From Nocardia sp. CDC159 (GTDB taxonomy: Bacteria > Actinomycetota > Actinomycetes > Mycobacteriales > Mycobacteriaceae), in assembly GCF_023740735.1 (NCBI RefSeq), contig NZ_JAMRXH010000003.1, positions 186,001 through 250,000 of the forward strand: a stretch of DNA of 64,000 nucleotides, read 5' to 3'. The notes under the pieces are model-generated. The model worked only from the letters and a program-made list of their open reading frames with translations, ran no database searches and was not told the origin of the DNA. The stretch's first letter is position 1, and each line of letters starts with the position of its first letter. Positions 46,417-55,723 of this stretch are shown here, in pieces. A program made the translations under genes and the position numbers.

Positions 46417-47031
46417 TCAGCCGCGGCACCACATGGGACGCAGGATGGGTCCGCCCTCGGGTAGGTGGATCAGGGCCCCGGTGTGGGTGAAGCCGCAGCG
46501 GGCGTACAGGCGGGCCGAGCGTTCGGTGCTGGCCTCCAGGTAGGCGGGCCGTCCGGCGTCGGCCGCGGCCTTGGCGCGCTCGGTCACGATGGCCGCGCCG
46601 CCGCCCGCACCGCGGTGCTGCGGAAGCGTGACGATGACCTGCAGGTAGCTGTGCGGGAATTCGGCGGGATGGGTCTCGGCCATGACGTTGGTGAGGGCGA
46701 GCAGGCGGCGGGCCGGTTGCACCGGCGCGCTGTCGAACAGGGCGCGGGCCCGCTGCAGGTCGGCGGCGAGGCGGTCGGGGCCGACCACCTTCTGCCATAC
46801 CGAGATCGTCCAGATCTCGTCGTCGGCGCCCGCGATCCACACCTCGTCGTCGCGCAGGGCGGTCGCGATCATCTCGGGCACGTACTCCTCGCGGTAGGCC
46901 GCGGCGAAGTCGGGCTGGTCGGCCAGAATCCACGCGGTCACCACCTCGTCGACGCTGGCGGCGGCGAAGGCCCGCGCGACCTCCTCGGCCTCGCTCGGCT
47001 CCGCCCGGCGCACCCACGGCTTCGTCGTCAT
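46417..47031 (-). CDS. GNAT-family N-acetyltransferase
   Basis: 204 aa from ATG 47031 with GAAGGGAG about 8 nt upstream. The acetyl-CoA loop is LPQHRGAGGGAAIVTERAK, and YLEASTERSARLYARCGFTHTG is the conserved C-terminal part. The acceptor is unknown. The gene is divergent from a TetR-type regulator, and two small dyads lie in the 91-bp gap, so local regulation is likely; a role in drug or metabolite modification is possible. Confidence 0.85.
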   Translation of the reverse strand: MTTKPWVRRAEPSEAEEVARAFAAASVDEVVTAWILADQPDFAAAYREEYVPEMIATALRDDEVWIAGADDEIWTISVWQKVVGPDRLAADLQRARALFDSAPVQPARRLLALTNVMAETHPAEFPHSYLQVIVTLPQHRGAGGGAAIVTERAKAAADAGRPAYLEASTERSARLYARCGFTHTGALIHLPEGGPILRPMWCRG

Positions 47032-47046
47032 CGATCGTCTCCCTTC

Positions 47047-47063
47047 GTGAACACTGTGTGCAC
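47047..47063. promoter_or_regulatory. Candidate TetR operator 1 (GTGAACAC-T-GTGTGCAC)
   Basis: Two 8-nt half-sites around one central base, 7 of 8 positions complementary, 16 bp upstream of the acetyltransferase start. It would suit a TetR-family dimer. Confidence 0.4.
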
Positions 47064-47105
47064 TCGCCAAGGTAGGCAGGCAGCTGCGGATGATCGACAA
47101 TTTCG

Positions 47106-47123
47106 TCACACTTGTAGCTGTGA
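47106..47123. promoter_or_regulatory. Candidate TetR operator 2 (TCACA-N8-TGTGA)
   Basis: A 5-bp dyad whose right arm touches the regulator's ATG at 47123. It could allow autorepression. Evidence is the symmetry and position only. Confidence 0.35.
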
Positions 47124-47947
47124 TGAAAAGGGAGCGGGCATGTGCGGTCTGCGGCGAACCGTGCGCCCGGGCCGACCGCGGTCGCCGCCGCCGCTACTGC
47201 TCGCGCTCCTGCCAGGCCCGCGCCTATCGCGCCCGTCGCGCGGCCACCCCGCCGCGCCGCCCGCCGCGCCCCCGACATCTCACCGCGGTCGGAATCGTCC
47301 GCGCCGCAATCGAACTCGCCGACCACGAGGGCCTCGACGCGGTGACGATGCGCCGCCTCGCCACCGAACTGGGCGTCGCGACCGCGAGCCTCTACCGCTA
47401 CTTCCCCGACCGCGACACCCTCCTGTCGGAGATGGCCGAACTCACCCTCGCCCAGGCCCCCACTCCCCCACCGGCCGACGACTGGCGCACCCGCCTGACC
47501 GCCGAGGCCCGCGCGGAATGGCAGCTCTACCAACGCCACCCATGGATGCTGGCCGTCCTGGCCCAGACCCGACCGCCGATGGGCCCGGCCCTCCTGGACG
47601 TCCTGGAACGCTCCTTCGCCGCCCTCGACCGCCCCGGCATGTCCGGCGAATCCATGCTGGCGATCTACCTGTCGATCTCGGCCCTGGTCCAGGGCCTGGC
47701 CCTGCTCCCCGGTTCCGAACACCGCCCCGTCGGCACCGGATCCGCGGCGGCCGAACAGGTTCGCGCCCAGGTGATCGACCTGGTCACCGCCGAATCCCAT
47801 CCGACCCTGTTCCGCCACTTCACCGGCCACGCGGACGGCCTCGACGTCGACTTCGATCGCCTGCTCGACCATGGCCTCGCACTGTTGCTCGACGGGGTCG
47901 CGCGGCGGTACTTCCCGGCGGGCGAAGATCGGGACGGTGTTCAGTAG
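47123..47947 (+). CDS. TetR-family regulator with N-terminal zinc-ribbon-like extension
   Basis: 274 aa. Residues 1-~36 ([20 protein letters not shown] then [18 protein letters not shown]) contain CxxC and CxxxC pairs followed by a basic helix, like a zinc knuckle. Residues ~55-105 are the TetR HTH ([20 protein letters not shown] then [14 protein letters not shown]), and the remainder is a TetR_C-type ligand domain. The extension might bind zinc, DNA or a redox signal. Only 10 bp separates it from pepB on the same strand. The divergent acetyltransferase is the likely target. Confidence 0.85.
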   Translation: MKRERACAVCGEPCARADRGRRRRYCSRSCQARAYRARRAATPPRRPPRPRHLTAVGIVRAAIELADHEGLDAVTMRRLATELGVATASLYRYFPDRDTLLSEMAELTLAQAPTPPPADDWRTRLTAEARAEWQLYQRHPWMLAVLAQTRPPMGPALLDVLERSFAALDRPGMSGESMLAIYLSISALVQGLALLPGSEHRPVGTGSAAAEQVRAQVIDLVTAESHPTLFRHFTGHADGLDVDFDRLLDHGLALLLDGVARRYFPAGEDRDGVQ

Positions 47948-47957
47948 CCTGGTCGCC

Positions 47958-49460
47958 ATGACTGGTGTTGCAGATCGTTCGCTCGGGCCGGAACTGGCCC
48001 GGGTGGTCGGCATCGGGGATGCCGATGTGCTTGTCGTGGGACTGTTCAATGGGGAGGACGGGCCCGAGCTCGCGCCCTCGGACGCCTTCGAGGATGTGCT
48101 GGGGGATGCGCGGGACGTGCTGGTCGAGCAGTTGCGGGCGGTGGGGGCCAAGGGGAAGGGGGAGGAACTGACCCGGGTGCCCGCGCCGGAGGGACTCGGG
48201 GTGACCAGTGTGCTGGCGGTGGGGCTGGGGGCGGCCGATCAGGTCGATGCCGAGCAGGTGCGCAAGTCCGCGGGGGCGGCGGGGCGGGCGCTGACCGGGG
48301 TCGGGACGGCGGTGACCACGCTGTCGGGCCTGGATCTGGGTGCGGCGGCCGAGGGGTTCTATCTCGGCGCCTACAGCTTCACGCCGTTCAAGTCGGACAA
48401 GTCCGCGCCCAAGCCGGACGAGCAGCCGGTGCGGCGGGTCGAATTCCTGGTGCCCACACCGGAATCCGGCGCGGAGGAACTGTTCCGGGCGCAGGCGATC
48501 GCCGAGGCGGTGGCCACCACCCGTGATTTCGTGAACACTCCGCCGAGCCATCTCTATCCGGCCGAATTCGCCTCCCGGGCACAGCAATTGGCCGAGGCGG
48601 CCGGACTCGAGGTCGAGGTGCTAGACGAGAACGCCCTGGAGGCAGGCGGTTACGGCGGCATCCTCGGCGTCGGTAAGGGCTCCTCGCGGCCGCCGCGGCT
48701 GATCCGACTCACCTATCGCGGCGGCGACAAGAAGGTCGCGCTGATCGGCAAGGGCGTCACCTTCGACACCGGCGGCATCTCCATCAAGCCCGCCGCGAAC
48801 ATGGAGAACATGACCTCCGACATGGGCGGCGCGGCGGCGGTCATCGCCACCACGCTGCTGGCGGCGCGGCTGAGCCTGCCGATCACCGTCACCGCGACCG
48901 TGCCGATGGCCGAGAACATGCCCTCGGCCACCGCGCAGCGGCCGGGCGATGTGCTCACCCAGTACGGCGGCATCACGGTCGAGGTCATCAATACCGACGC
49001 CGAGGGTCGGCTCATCATGGCCGACGCCATCGTGCGCGCGGGCGAGGACGATCCGGACTACCTCATCGACGTCGCCACCCTCACCGGCGCCCAGATGGTC
49101 GCCCTCGGCACCCGCACCCCCGGCGTGATGGGCACCGACGAATTCCGCGACCGGGTCGCGCGCATCTCCCAGCAGATCGGTGAGAACGCCTGGGCCATGC
49201 CCCTTCCCGCCGAGCTGCGCGCCGATCTCAACTCCAAGGTCGCCGATCTGGCCAACGTCGCCCCGCACCGCTGGGGCGGCATGCTCTCGGCAGGCCTGTT
49301 CCTGAAGGAGTTCGTCCCCGAAAACGTGCAGTGGGCCCACCTCGACGTGGCCGGTCCGGCGTACAACACCGGCGGGCCGTTCGGCTACATCGGCAAGGGC
49401 GGCACGGGCGTTCCCGTGCGGACACTGATCGCCGTGCTGGACGACATCGCCTCGGAATAG
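47958..49460 (+). CDS. pepB: Leucyl aminopeptidase (M17)
   Basis: 500 aa from ATG 47958. The two-metal site is complete: [16 protein letters not shown], the SDMGGAAAV helix, and [15 protein letters not shown] (M17 signature). It removes N-terminal residues from peptides, and in related bacteria also acts on Cys-Gly dipeptide. The N-terminal ~165 residues are the less conserved regulatory domain. Position corresponds to Rv2213. It ends in two consecutive hairpins. Confidence 0.95.
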   Translation: MTGVADRSLGPELARVVGIGDADVLVVGLFNGEDGPELAPSDAFEDVLGDARDVLVEQLRAVGAKGKGEELTRVPAPEGLGVTSVLAVGLGAADQVDAEQVRKSAGAAGRALTGVGTAVTTLSGLDLGAAAEGFYLGAYSFTPFKSDKSAPKPDEQPVRRVEFLVPTPESGAEELFRAQAIAEAVATTRDFVNTPPSHLYPAEFASRAQQLAEAAGLEVEVLDENALEAGGYGGILGVGKGSSRPPRLIRLTYRGGDKKVALIGKGVTFDTGGISIKPAANMENMTSDMGGAAAVIATTLLAARLSLPITVTATVPMAENMPSATAQRPGDVLTQYGGITVEVINTDAEGRLIMADAIVRAGEDDPDYLIDVATLTGAQMVALGTRTPGVMGTDEFRDRVARISQQIGENAWAMPLPAELRADLNSKVADLANVAPHRWGGMLSAGLFLKEFVPENVQWAHLDVAGPAYNTGGPFGYIGKGGTGVPVRTLIAVLDDIASE

Positions 49461-49472
49461 TTCGGGCGAGAA

Positions 49473-49546
49473 GCCTCCCCACGATTTCCTGGCACGGGGA
49501 GGCCCCTCGATTCCCTGTCGTCCGGCCGGCAGGCCGGACGACAGGG
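49473..49546. terminator. Double hairpin between convergent pepB and 49581-49931
   Basis: First hairpin: GCCTCCCC (49473-49480) with GGGGAGGC (49496-49503). Second hairpin: 15-bp perfect stem 49513-49527 / 49532-49546 with a GGCA loop. They lie between two genes that point at each other. Confidence 0.8.
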
Positions 49547-49580
49547 CACCCGAATTCCTAAGGCACGGTAAATCTTTCGA

Positions 49581-49931
49581 TCAGTCCAGCCGGGGGTCCC
49601 GCAGTTCGTCCTCCAGCGCCCGCCTGCGCTCGATCCGGCGGCGGGCGTCGTAGTCGCGCATGCGCTGGGGGTAGCCGGTGCGCGCGACGTCGTAGACCGG
49701 GATGCCGAGCCAGCTCGACAGGCGGCGCGCGCCCTGTTCACCCACTATGCGGCGGGTCCATTCGCCGTCCGCGGCCACCAGCACGACTGTGACATCGGTC
49801 ACAGTCGTCTTGGGTTCAACGTATGCCTCGACGCCGATATGGGTGCGTACCCAGTCGGCCAGGTACCGGGCGTCGTTCGCATCGGCGATCCCGCCCCGTC
49901 CGCCGCGGCGGAAACGATCCAGCAAACCCAT
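49581..49931 (-). CDS. Conserved hypothetical protein (116 aa)
   Basis: From ATG 49931 ([20 protein letters not shown]), with a purine-rich GAGGAGG stretch upstream. [20 protein letters not shown] followed by [15 protein letters not shown] and [19 protein letters not shown] suggest a small alpha-beta domain; a basic C-terminal helix follows. Homologs in mycobacteria have been labelled oxidoreductase, but I see no cofactor motif. It is divergent from sucB, with a ~296-bp shared upstream region in which I see no other gene. Confidence 0.75.
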   Translation of the reverse strand: MGLLDRFRRGGRGGIADANDARYLADWVRTHIGVEAYVEPKTTVTDVTVVLVAADGEWTRRIVGEQGARRLSSWLGIPVYDVARTGYPQRMRDYDARRRIERRRALEDELRDPRLD

Positions 49932-50227
49932 CTCCGCCCACCTCCTCTTCCTGCACCGGAGATGTTCACACCCGGTGCATCGATAGTGCCAGGAATCGCG
50001 ACATTCCCGACGGACGGCCCGCCCGGCATCCTCGCCCAACACGACCGCCCTGTGCCACGGCCCAAGGCGACGAGTGCAAGGATGGAGAGTCGGAACAAGA
50101 ACCCACGGATCTCCGGTGCCACACAGAATGTTCGGTGGCGTTCGGACATCCGCCGCGACCCGCGGTGGGCGCCCGCCGAGAGACGAACTGTTGTAGACCC
50201 GTCGAGCAGTTAGAGGAGTCAACGGAC

Positions 50228-51985
50228 ATGGCCTTCTCCGTCCAGATGCCAGCTCTTGGTGAGAGCGTTACCGAGGGCACTGTGACCAGGTGGCTGAAGC
50301 AGGAAGGAGACACGGTCGAGGTCGACGAGCCCCTGCTCGAGGTGTCCACCGACAAGGTCGACACCGAGATCCCGTCGCCCGCGGCAGGTGTGCTCACCAA
50401 GATCGTGGCCAAGGAGGACGACGTCGTCGAGGTCGGCGGCGAGCTGGGTGTGATCGGCGACGCCAACGAGGCGCCCGCCCAGGATTCCGCCCCGGCCCCG
50501 CAGGCCGAGCAGGCCCCCGCCCAGCAGCCCGAGCCCGAACCCGAACCGGCCCAGCAGCAGCCCGCCGAACAGCCCGCGGCCCAGCAGCCCGCCGCCTCGT
50601 CCGGCCCCGCCGAGGGCACCCCGGTCAAGATGCCCGAGCTCGGTGAGTCGGTCACCGAAGGCACCGTCACCCGCTGGCTCAAGCAGGTCGGTGACGAGGT
50701 CGCCGTGGACGAGCCGCTGCTCGAGGTGTCCACCGACAAGGTCGACACCGAGATCCCCTCGCCGGTGGCCGGAACCCTGCTGGAGATCACCGCGCAGGAG
50801 GACGACGTCGTCGCCGTCGGCGGTCAGCTCGGTGTGATCGGCAGCGGTCAGCCCGCCCAGCAGTCGGCCCCGGCCCCGCAGCCCAAGCCCGAGGCCCCCA
50901 AGCAGGAGGCGCCCAAGCAGGAGGCCCCGAAGCAGGAAGCGCCGAAGCAGGAGCCCCCGCAGCCGCAGCAGGCCCCGCAGCCCGCTGCCCAGGCCCCGGC
51001 ACCGCAGTCCTCCGGCAACGGCGAGGCCCCCTACGTCACCCCGCTGGTGCGCAAGCTGGCCGCCGAGCACAATGTCGACCTCGCGTCGGTGCAGGGTTCG
51101 GGCGTCGGTGGCCGCATCCGCAAGCAGGATGTGCTCGCTGCCGCCGAGGCCAAGCAGGCCCCCGCGGCCGCTGCCCCGGCACCGTCGGCCCCCGCGGCTC
51201 CGGCCGCCGCGCCCAAGGCGCCCGCCTCCTCGGCCCCGGCCGGGGTGCGCCCGCAGCTGCAGGCGCTGCGCGGCACCACCCAGAAGGCCAGCCGCATCCG
51301 CCAGATCACCGCGGCCAAGACCCTCGAGTCGCTGCACACCGCCGCGCAGCTGACCCAGACCCACGAGGTCGACGTCACCAAGATCGCGGCGCTGCGGGCG
51401 AAGGCCAAGGACGCGTTCAAGAATCGCGAGGGCGTCAACCTGACCTTCCTGCCGTTCTTCGCCAAGGCCGCGGTCGAGGCGCTGGGCGTGCACCCGAACG
51501 TCAACGCCTCCTACAACGAGGACTCCAAGGAGATCACCTACCACTCGGCCGTCCACCTCGGCATCGCCGTGGACACCGAGCAGGGCCTGCTCTCCCCGGT
51601 GATCCACAACGCCAGCGACCTGTCGCTGGCCGGGCTGGCCCGCGCGATCGCCGATATCGCGGGCCGCGCCCGCACCGGCGGCCTCAAGCCGGACGAGCTC
51701 GCGGGCGGCACCTTCACCATCACCAACATCGGCAGCCAGGGCGCGCTGTTCGACACCCCGATCCTGGTTCCGCCGCAGGCGGCCATGCTGGGCACGGGCG
51801 CGATCGTGAAGCGGCCCATGGTGATCTCCGAACACGGCGACGAGTTCATCGGCATCCGTTCGATGTGCTACCTGCCGCTGACCTACGATCACCGGCTCAT
51901 CGACGGCGCCGATGCCGGACGCTTCCTCACCACCATCAAGCACCGGCTCGAGGAAGCGGCCTTCGACGCGGATCTGGGCCTGTAG
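50228..51985 (+). CDS. sucB: Dihydrolipoamide acyltransferase E2 component
   Basis: 585 aa. Two N-terminal lipoyl domains carry [12 protein letters not shown], with lipoylated lysines at residues 43 and 171. The linkers are Ala/Pro/Gln-rich; the second contains five APKQE-type units. A peripheral-subunit-binding domain follows ([20 protein letters not shown] ... [11 protein letters not shown]). The C-terminal catalytic domain ends with the active-site [14 protein letters not shown]. The mycobacterial ortholog (Rv2215, dlaT) serves pyruvate dehydrogenase and antioxidant defence; older names call it SucB. LipB and LipA made just downstream supply its cofactor. Confidence 0.95.
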   Translation: MAFSVQMPALGESVTEGTVTRWLKQEGDTVEVDEPLLEVSTDKVDTEIPSPAAGVLTKIVAKEDDVVEVGGELGVIGDANEAPAQDSAPAPQAEQAPAQQPEPEPEPAQQQPAEQPAAQQPAASSGPAEGTPVKMPELGESVTEGTVTRWLKQVGDEVAVDEPLLEVSTDKVDTEIPSPVAGTLLEITAQEDDVVAVGGQLGVIGSGQPAQQSAPAPQPKPEAPKQEAPKQEAPKQEAPKQEPPQPQQAPQPAAQAPAPQSSGNGEAPYVTPLVRKLAAEHNVDLASVQGSGVGGRIRKQDVLAAAEAKQAPAAAAPAPSAPAAPAAAPKAPASSAPAGVRPQLQALRGTTQKASRIRQITAAKTLESLHTAAQLTQTHEVDVTKIAALRAKAKDAFKNREGVNLTFLPFFAKAAVEALGVHPNVNASYNEDSKEITYHSAVHLGIAVDTEQGLLSPVIHNASDLSLAGLARAIADIAGRARTGGLKPDELAGGTFTITNIGSQGALFDTPILVPPQAAMLGTGAIVKRPMVISEHGDEFIGIRSMCYLPLTYDHRLIDGADAGRFLTTIKHRLEEAAFDADLGL

Positions 51986-51994
51986 TTCGGCCGC

Positions 51995-52894
51995 ATGAAG
52001 GTCGTGATCGCCGGTTCGTCCGGGTTGATCGGGACGGCACTCGTGGCGGCGCTGCGGCGCGACGGGCACGAGGTGATACGCCTCGTGCGCCGTCCCGCCG
52101 CGGCCCGTGACGAATTCGGCTGGAATCCGGTGCGCGCGCAACTCCCCGAGCGGGCGCTGCGCGACGCGGATGCCGTGGTCAACCTGTGCGGCGCGGGCAT
52201 CGGCGCGCGCCGCTGGAACGGCGGTTACAAACAGGAGCTGCGCGACAGCCGGATCACTCCGACCGATGTGCTGGCCACCGCCGTCGCCGCCGCGGGGGTG
52301 CCGACCCTGGTCAATGCCAGCGGCGTGCACTACTACGGCGGCGACACCGGTGACCGCGTGATCACCGAATCCGCCCCCGGCGGAAGTGGTTTCCTGGGGA
52401 CGCTGTGCGCCGACTGGGAGGCCGCCACCGAACCCGCCGCCGAGGCCGGGGTGCGCGTGGTGACGCTGCGCAGCGCCGTCGTGCTGTCCCGGCAGGGCGG
52501 CATGCTGCGCATGCTGGAGCCGCTGTATTCGCTGGGACTCGGCGGCCGCCTGGGCAACGGCCGCCAATACGTCCCGTGGATCTCCCTCGACGACGAGATC
52601 GGCGCGATCCAATTCCTCCTCGCCCACACCGAGATTCACGGCCCGGTGAACCTGGTCGGCCCCGCCCCGGTCACCAACGCCGAATTCAGCCGCGCCCTGG
52701 CCCGCACCATGCACCGCCCCGCACCCCTGGTCGTCCCCGCCTTCGCCCTGCGCCTGCTGATCGGCGAACTCGCCCGGGAGGCGATCCTGCGCAGCCCCCG
52801 CGCGATTCCCGCGGTCCTCGAGGACGCGGGCTACACATTCCAACACCAGACCATCGGCCAGGCCCTGGCCTCGGTCCTCGACCGCCACCCCTGA
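51995..52894 (+). CDS. TIGR01777/YfcH-type epimerase family protein
   Basis: 299 aa from ATG 51995, 9 bp behind sucB. VVIAGSSGLIGTALVAALRR is the Rossmann loop; DADAVVNLCGAGIGARRWNG, NASGVHYYGG and TLRSAVVLSRQGGML are diagnostic of the YfcH/SulA-like epimerase group, with VGPAPVTNAEFSRALARTM in the C-terminal DUF1731 part. The M. tuberculosis neighbour Rv2216 is the same type. Substrate is unknown. The tight spacing suggests a shared transcript with sucB. Confidence 0.92.
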   Translation: MKVVIAGSSGLIGTALVAALRRDGHEVIRLVRRPAAARDEFGWNPVRAQLPERALRDADAVVNLCGAGIGARRWNGGYKQELRDSRITPTDVLATAVAAAGVPTLVNASGVHYYGGDTGDRVITESAPGGSGFLGTLCADWEAATEPAAEAGVRVVTLRSAVVLSRQGGMLRMLEPLYSLGLGGRLGNGRQYVPWISLDDEIGAIQFLLAHTEIHGPVNLVGPAPVTNAEFSRALARTMHRPAPLVVPAFALRLLIGELAREAILRSPRAIPAVLEDAGYTFQHQTIGQALASVLDRHP

Positions 52895-52917
52895 ACCACC
52901 CCACCGCTTTCCGATCG

Positions 52918-52989
52918 CCGCACCCTTTCCCGCGCTTCGCACCCGTTGCGGACGGCCACAGAAGGTGCGAAGCGCGGGAAAGGGTGCGG
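52918..52989. repeat. Dispersed inverted-repeat element, copy B (perfect 26-bp arms)
   Basis: Arms 52918-52943 and 52964-52989 are perfect reverse complements with a 20-nt spacer. The left arm starts CCGCACCCTTTCCCGC. It matches copy A at 45198-45267. It lies between the epimerase and the acetyltransferase gene and might act as a terminator. Confidence 0.85.
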
Positions 52990-53031
52990 CCTCGACTGCT
53001 CTGCCGACCGGTAGGCCGTTATCGTGGGCCG

Positions 53032-53604
53032 GTGAGTGAGCAGGGGCGGGCGATCGTCCGCGAGGCGCTGGAACGGGATCTGCCGGAAATTCTGGCGATC
53101 CACAACGCGGCCGTCGCCGAGACCACCGCGATCTGGGACGAGGAACCGGTCGATCTCGCCGAGCGGCTGGGGTGGTGGCGCGAGCGGGTGGCCAAGGGAT
53201 ACCCGGTGTTGGTGGCCGAGATCGACGGTGCCGTCGCGGGGTATGCCACGTACTCACAGTGGCGGCCGAAGGTGGGCTTCCGGTACACCGTGGAGAACTC
53301 GATCTACGTGGCCGACCGGTTCCAGGGCCGCGGCGTGGCCACCGCCCTGCTCGCCGAATTGTTGGCGCGCGCGCGGCGCCGCCGCGCGGTGCATGCGATG
53401 GTCGCGGCCATCGAATCGACCAACACCACCTCGATCCGGCTGCACGAGAAGTTCGGCTTCCGCACGGTCGGCGAACTGCCCGAGGTCGGCCACAAATTCG
53501 GCCGCTGGCTGGACCTGACGCTCATGCAACTCACGCTCGCGTCCGATCCGGAGGACATGACGGGGTCGGTGGCCATCCCGCTGCGCGATATCGGGGATCG
53601 GTAG
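53032..53604 (+). CDS. GNAT acetyltransferase of the phosphinothricin/methionine-sulfone type
   Basis: 190 aa from GTG 53032. IREALERDLPEILAIHNAAV-like start, GWWRERVAKGYPVLVAEIDG, YATYSQWRPKVGFRYTVENS and the acetyl-CoA loop FQGRGVATALLAELL are typical of the PAT/MnaT group, as are ESTNTTSIRLHEKFGFRTVG and VGHKFGRWLDLTLMQ. Members acetylate phosphinothricin, methionine sulfoximine/sulfone or related glutamate analogues. It may protect glutamine synthetase, encoded at 59.7 kb, from such inhibitors; that is inference. It lies 85 bp before lipB. Confidence 0.88.
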   Translation: MSEQGRAIVREALERDLPEILAIHNAAVAETTAIWDEEPVDLAERLGWWRERVAKGYPVLVAEIDGAVAGYATYSQWRPKVGFRYTVENSIYVADRFQGRGVATALLAELLARARRRRAVHAMVAAIESTNTTSIRLHEKFGFRTVGELPEVGHKFGRWLDLTLMQLTLASDPEDMTGSVAIPLRDIGDR

Positions 53605-53688
53605 CCGATCGAGAGGCGAGGCGGTGGGCCCGATCCGGCCGCACGGGCGCGTCGCCGTCGTAGGCGACCATGGCGTACCGTCGAAGTC

Positions 53689-54489
53689 GTGAGCGAGCCG
53701 TCCTTACAGAGCACGCCTGACACGTCGGCGACCCCGGCGATCCCGGCCACCCGGCGCACGGTCGAATCCGCCCGCTACGACAGCACACCGGTCGTCGTCG
53801 AGGATCTGGGCCTGATCGACTATCAGCGGGCCTGGGATCTGCAGCGCGAGATCGCCGCCGAACGCGCCGAGGGCCGCGGCCAGGACCATCTGCTGCTACT
53901 CGAGCATCCATCGGTCTTCACCGCCGGACGCCGCACCGAACCCGAGGACATGCCCGTGGACGGCAGCCCGGTCGTGCGGGTCGACCGCGGCGGCAAGATC
54001 ACCTGGCACGGCCCGGGCCAGCTGGTCGGCTATCCGATCATCCGGCTCGCCGAACCCGTCGACGTGGTGAACTACGTGCGCCGGTTGGAAGAGGCCCTGA
54101 TCAGCGTGTGCGGCGGTCTGGGCGTGATCTGCGGGCGGATCGAGGGCCGCTCGGGGGTCTGGGTTCCGGCGGACGATCTGCGACCCGAACGCAAGGTGGC
54201 CGCGATCGGCGTGCGCGTGCAACGCGGCGTCGCCCTGCACGGCATCTCGCTCAACTGCGACTCCGCCCTCGACGGCTTCGACGCGATCGTGCCCTGCGGC
54301 ATCCGCGACGCCGGGGTGACGACGCTGAGCCGGGAACTGGGCCGCGAGGTCACCGTCGCGGAGGTGCGCCCGCTGGTGGCCGCCGCGATCGTCCGCGCGC
54401 TCGACGGCGACCTGCCCGTATCCGATCACACTATTGCGCGCGTCACACCGGTCGGGGCGGCTGCCGGAGCACCCGCCAAGGCCGAATGA
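53689..54489 (+). CDS. lipB: Octanoyl-(acyl carrier protein) transferase
   Basis: 266 aa from GTG 53689, slightly longer at both ends than the usual ~230. [57 protein letters not shown] (catalytic Lys) and [13 protein letters not shown] (catalytic Cys) are conserved. It moves octanoate from ACP to lipoyl domains such as those of SucB, and LipA then adds sulfur. The N-terminal ~30 residues are Ser/Pro/Thr-rich and may not all be translated. Confidence 0.95.
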   Translation: MSEPSLQSTPDTSATPAIPATRRTVESARYDSTPVVVEDLGLIDYQRAWDLQREIAAERAEGRGQDHLLLLEHPSVFTAGRRTEPEDMPVDGSPVVRVDRGGKITWHGPGQLVGYPIIRLAEPVDVVNYVRRLEEALISVCGGLGVICGRIEGRSGVWVPADDLRPERKVAAIGVRVQRGVALHGISLNCDSALDGFDAIVPCGIRDAGVTTLSRELGREVTVAEVRPLVAAAIVRALDGDLPVSDHTIARVTPVGAAAGAPAKAE

Positions 54490-54510
54490 GACGGGCGTAG
54501 CATCGGTTCA

Positions 54511-55563
54511 GTGACCTCAGTCGACACCCCGACACCGAAGGACGGCGGGCTGAACCCAGCTCAGCCGAACGGACGCAAGCTGCTTCGTATCGAGGCACGC
54601 AACGCCCAGACTCCGATCGAACGCAAACCCAAGTGGATCCGCACCCGCGCCACCATGGGCCCGGAGTACTCCGAGCTCAAGGGCCTGGTCAAACGCGAAG
54701 GGCTGCATACGGTCTGCGAGGAGGCGGGCTGTCCGAACATCTTCGAATGCTGGGAGGACCGCGAGGCCACCTTCCTGATCGGCGGCGAGCAGTGCACCCG
54801 CCGCTGCGACTTCTGCCAGATCGACACCGGTAAGCCCGCCGCGCTCGACCGCGACGAGCCGCGCCGCGTCGCCGAGAGCGTGCAGGCGATGGGCCTGCGC
54901 TACTCCACCATCACCGGCGTCGCCCGCGACGATCTGGAGGACGGCGGCGCCTGGCTCTACGCCGAGACCGTGCGCGCCATCAAGCGGCTCAACCCGAACA
55001 CCGGCGTGGAGCTGTTGATCCCCGACTTCAACGCCGATCCCGATCAGCTGGCCGAGGTGTTCTCCGCGCGTCCGGAGGTGTTGGCGCACAACGTCGAGAC
55101 CGTCCCGCGCATCTTCAAGCGCATCCGCCCGGCCTTCCGCTACGAGCGCTCCCTGGCCGTGATCACCGCCGCGCGCGCGGCCGGACTGGTCACCAAGTCC
55201 AACCTCATCCTCGGCATGGGCGAGACCCCCGAGGAGGTCACCCAGGCCATGCGCGACCTGCACGAGGCGGGCTGCGACATCCTCACCATCACCCAGTACC
55301 TGCGCCCGTCGCCGCGTCACCATCCGGTGGACCGCTGGGTCAAGCCGGAGGAGTTCGTCGAACACTCCCGCGTCGCAACCGAACTCGGCTTCGCCGGCGT
55401 CATGGCGGGCCCGCTGGTCCGCTCCTCCTACCGCGCGGGCCGGCTCTACGCCCAGGCCCTGGCCCACCACGGCCGCGAACTGCCCGCCGAGATGGCCCAT
55501 CTCGCCGAGGAGGGCAGCGCGGCGCAGGAGGCGACCTCGGTGCTGGCGCGCTTCGGTTCCTGA
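54511..55563 (+). CDS. lipA: Lipoyl synthase (radical SAM)
   Basis: 350 aa from GTG 54511. The auxiliary cluster cysteines are in [18 protein letters not shown] and the radical-SAM CxxxCxxC in [40 protein letters not shown] and [15 protein letters not shown] are conserved. It inserts two sulfur atoms into protein-bound octanoate. It follows lipB by 21 bp. As a two-cluster enzyme it depends on Fe-S carriers such as the ErpA-type protein at 41.6 kb. Confidence 0.97.
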   Translation: MTSVDTPTPKDGGLNPAQPNGRKLLRIEARNAQTPIERKPKWIRTRATMGPEYSELKGLVKREGLHTVCEEAGCPNIFECWEDREATFLIGGEQCTRRCDFCQIDTGKPAALDRDEPRRVAESVQAMGLRYSTITGVARDDLEDGGAWLYAETVRAIKRLNPNTGVELLIPDFNADPDQLAEVFSARPEVLAHNVETVPRIFKRIRPAFRYERSLAVITAARAAGLVTKSNLILGMGETPEEVTQAMRDLHEAGCDILTITQYLRPSPRHHPVDRWVKPEEFVEHSRVATELGFAGVMAGPLVRSSYRAGRLYAQALAHHGRELPAEMAHLAEEGSAAQEATSVLARFGS

Positions 55564-55580
55564 TCACCCTCCTCGCACCG

Positions 55581-55613
55581 CCCGCGGGTCGCGTTCCGGC
55601 GCCGACCCGCGGG
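55581..55613 (+). terminator. Terminator after lipA
   Basis: CCCGCGGGTCG (55581-55591) and CGACCCGCGGG (55603-55613) form an 11-bp perfect stem, followed by TTTGTTGT. It isolates the lipB-lipA unit from the EF-G2 gene. Confidence 0.75.
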
Positions 55614-55723
55614 TTTGTTGTATCCCCAACCGCCTCGGGATCTTTCGAATCGCTGACAGGCCGTGGTCCGCGGTGGGAAGCTCGGATGAACCGCACATGT
55701 CGTACTCGGGGAGCGAGGGCCAC

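Noticed and set aside
46388..48151. 587-aa minus-strand frame over the acetyltransferase, TetR and pepB genes
   Set aside because: Shadow frame crossing three supported genes on both strands.
50219..53257. 1012-aa minus-strand frame across sucB and the epimerase
   Set aside because: Antisense shadow, Gly/Leu/Arg-rich, spans two well-supported genes.
53032..54489. Possible operon of acetyltransferase with lipB-lipA
   Set aside because: The 84-bp gap and the different function make co-regulation unproven; I treat lipB-lipA as the unit.
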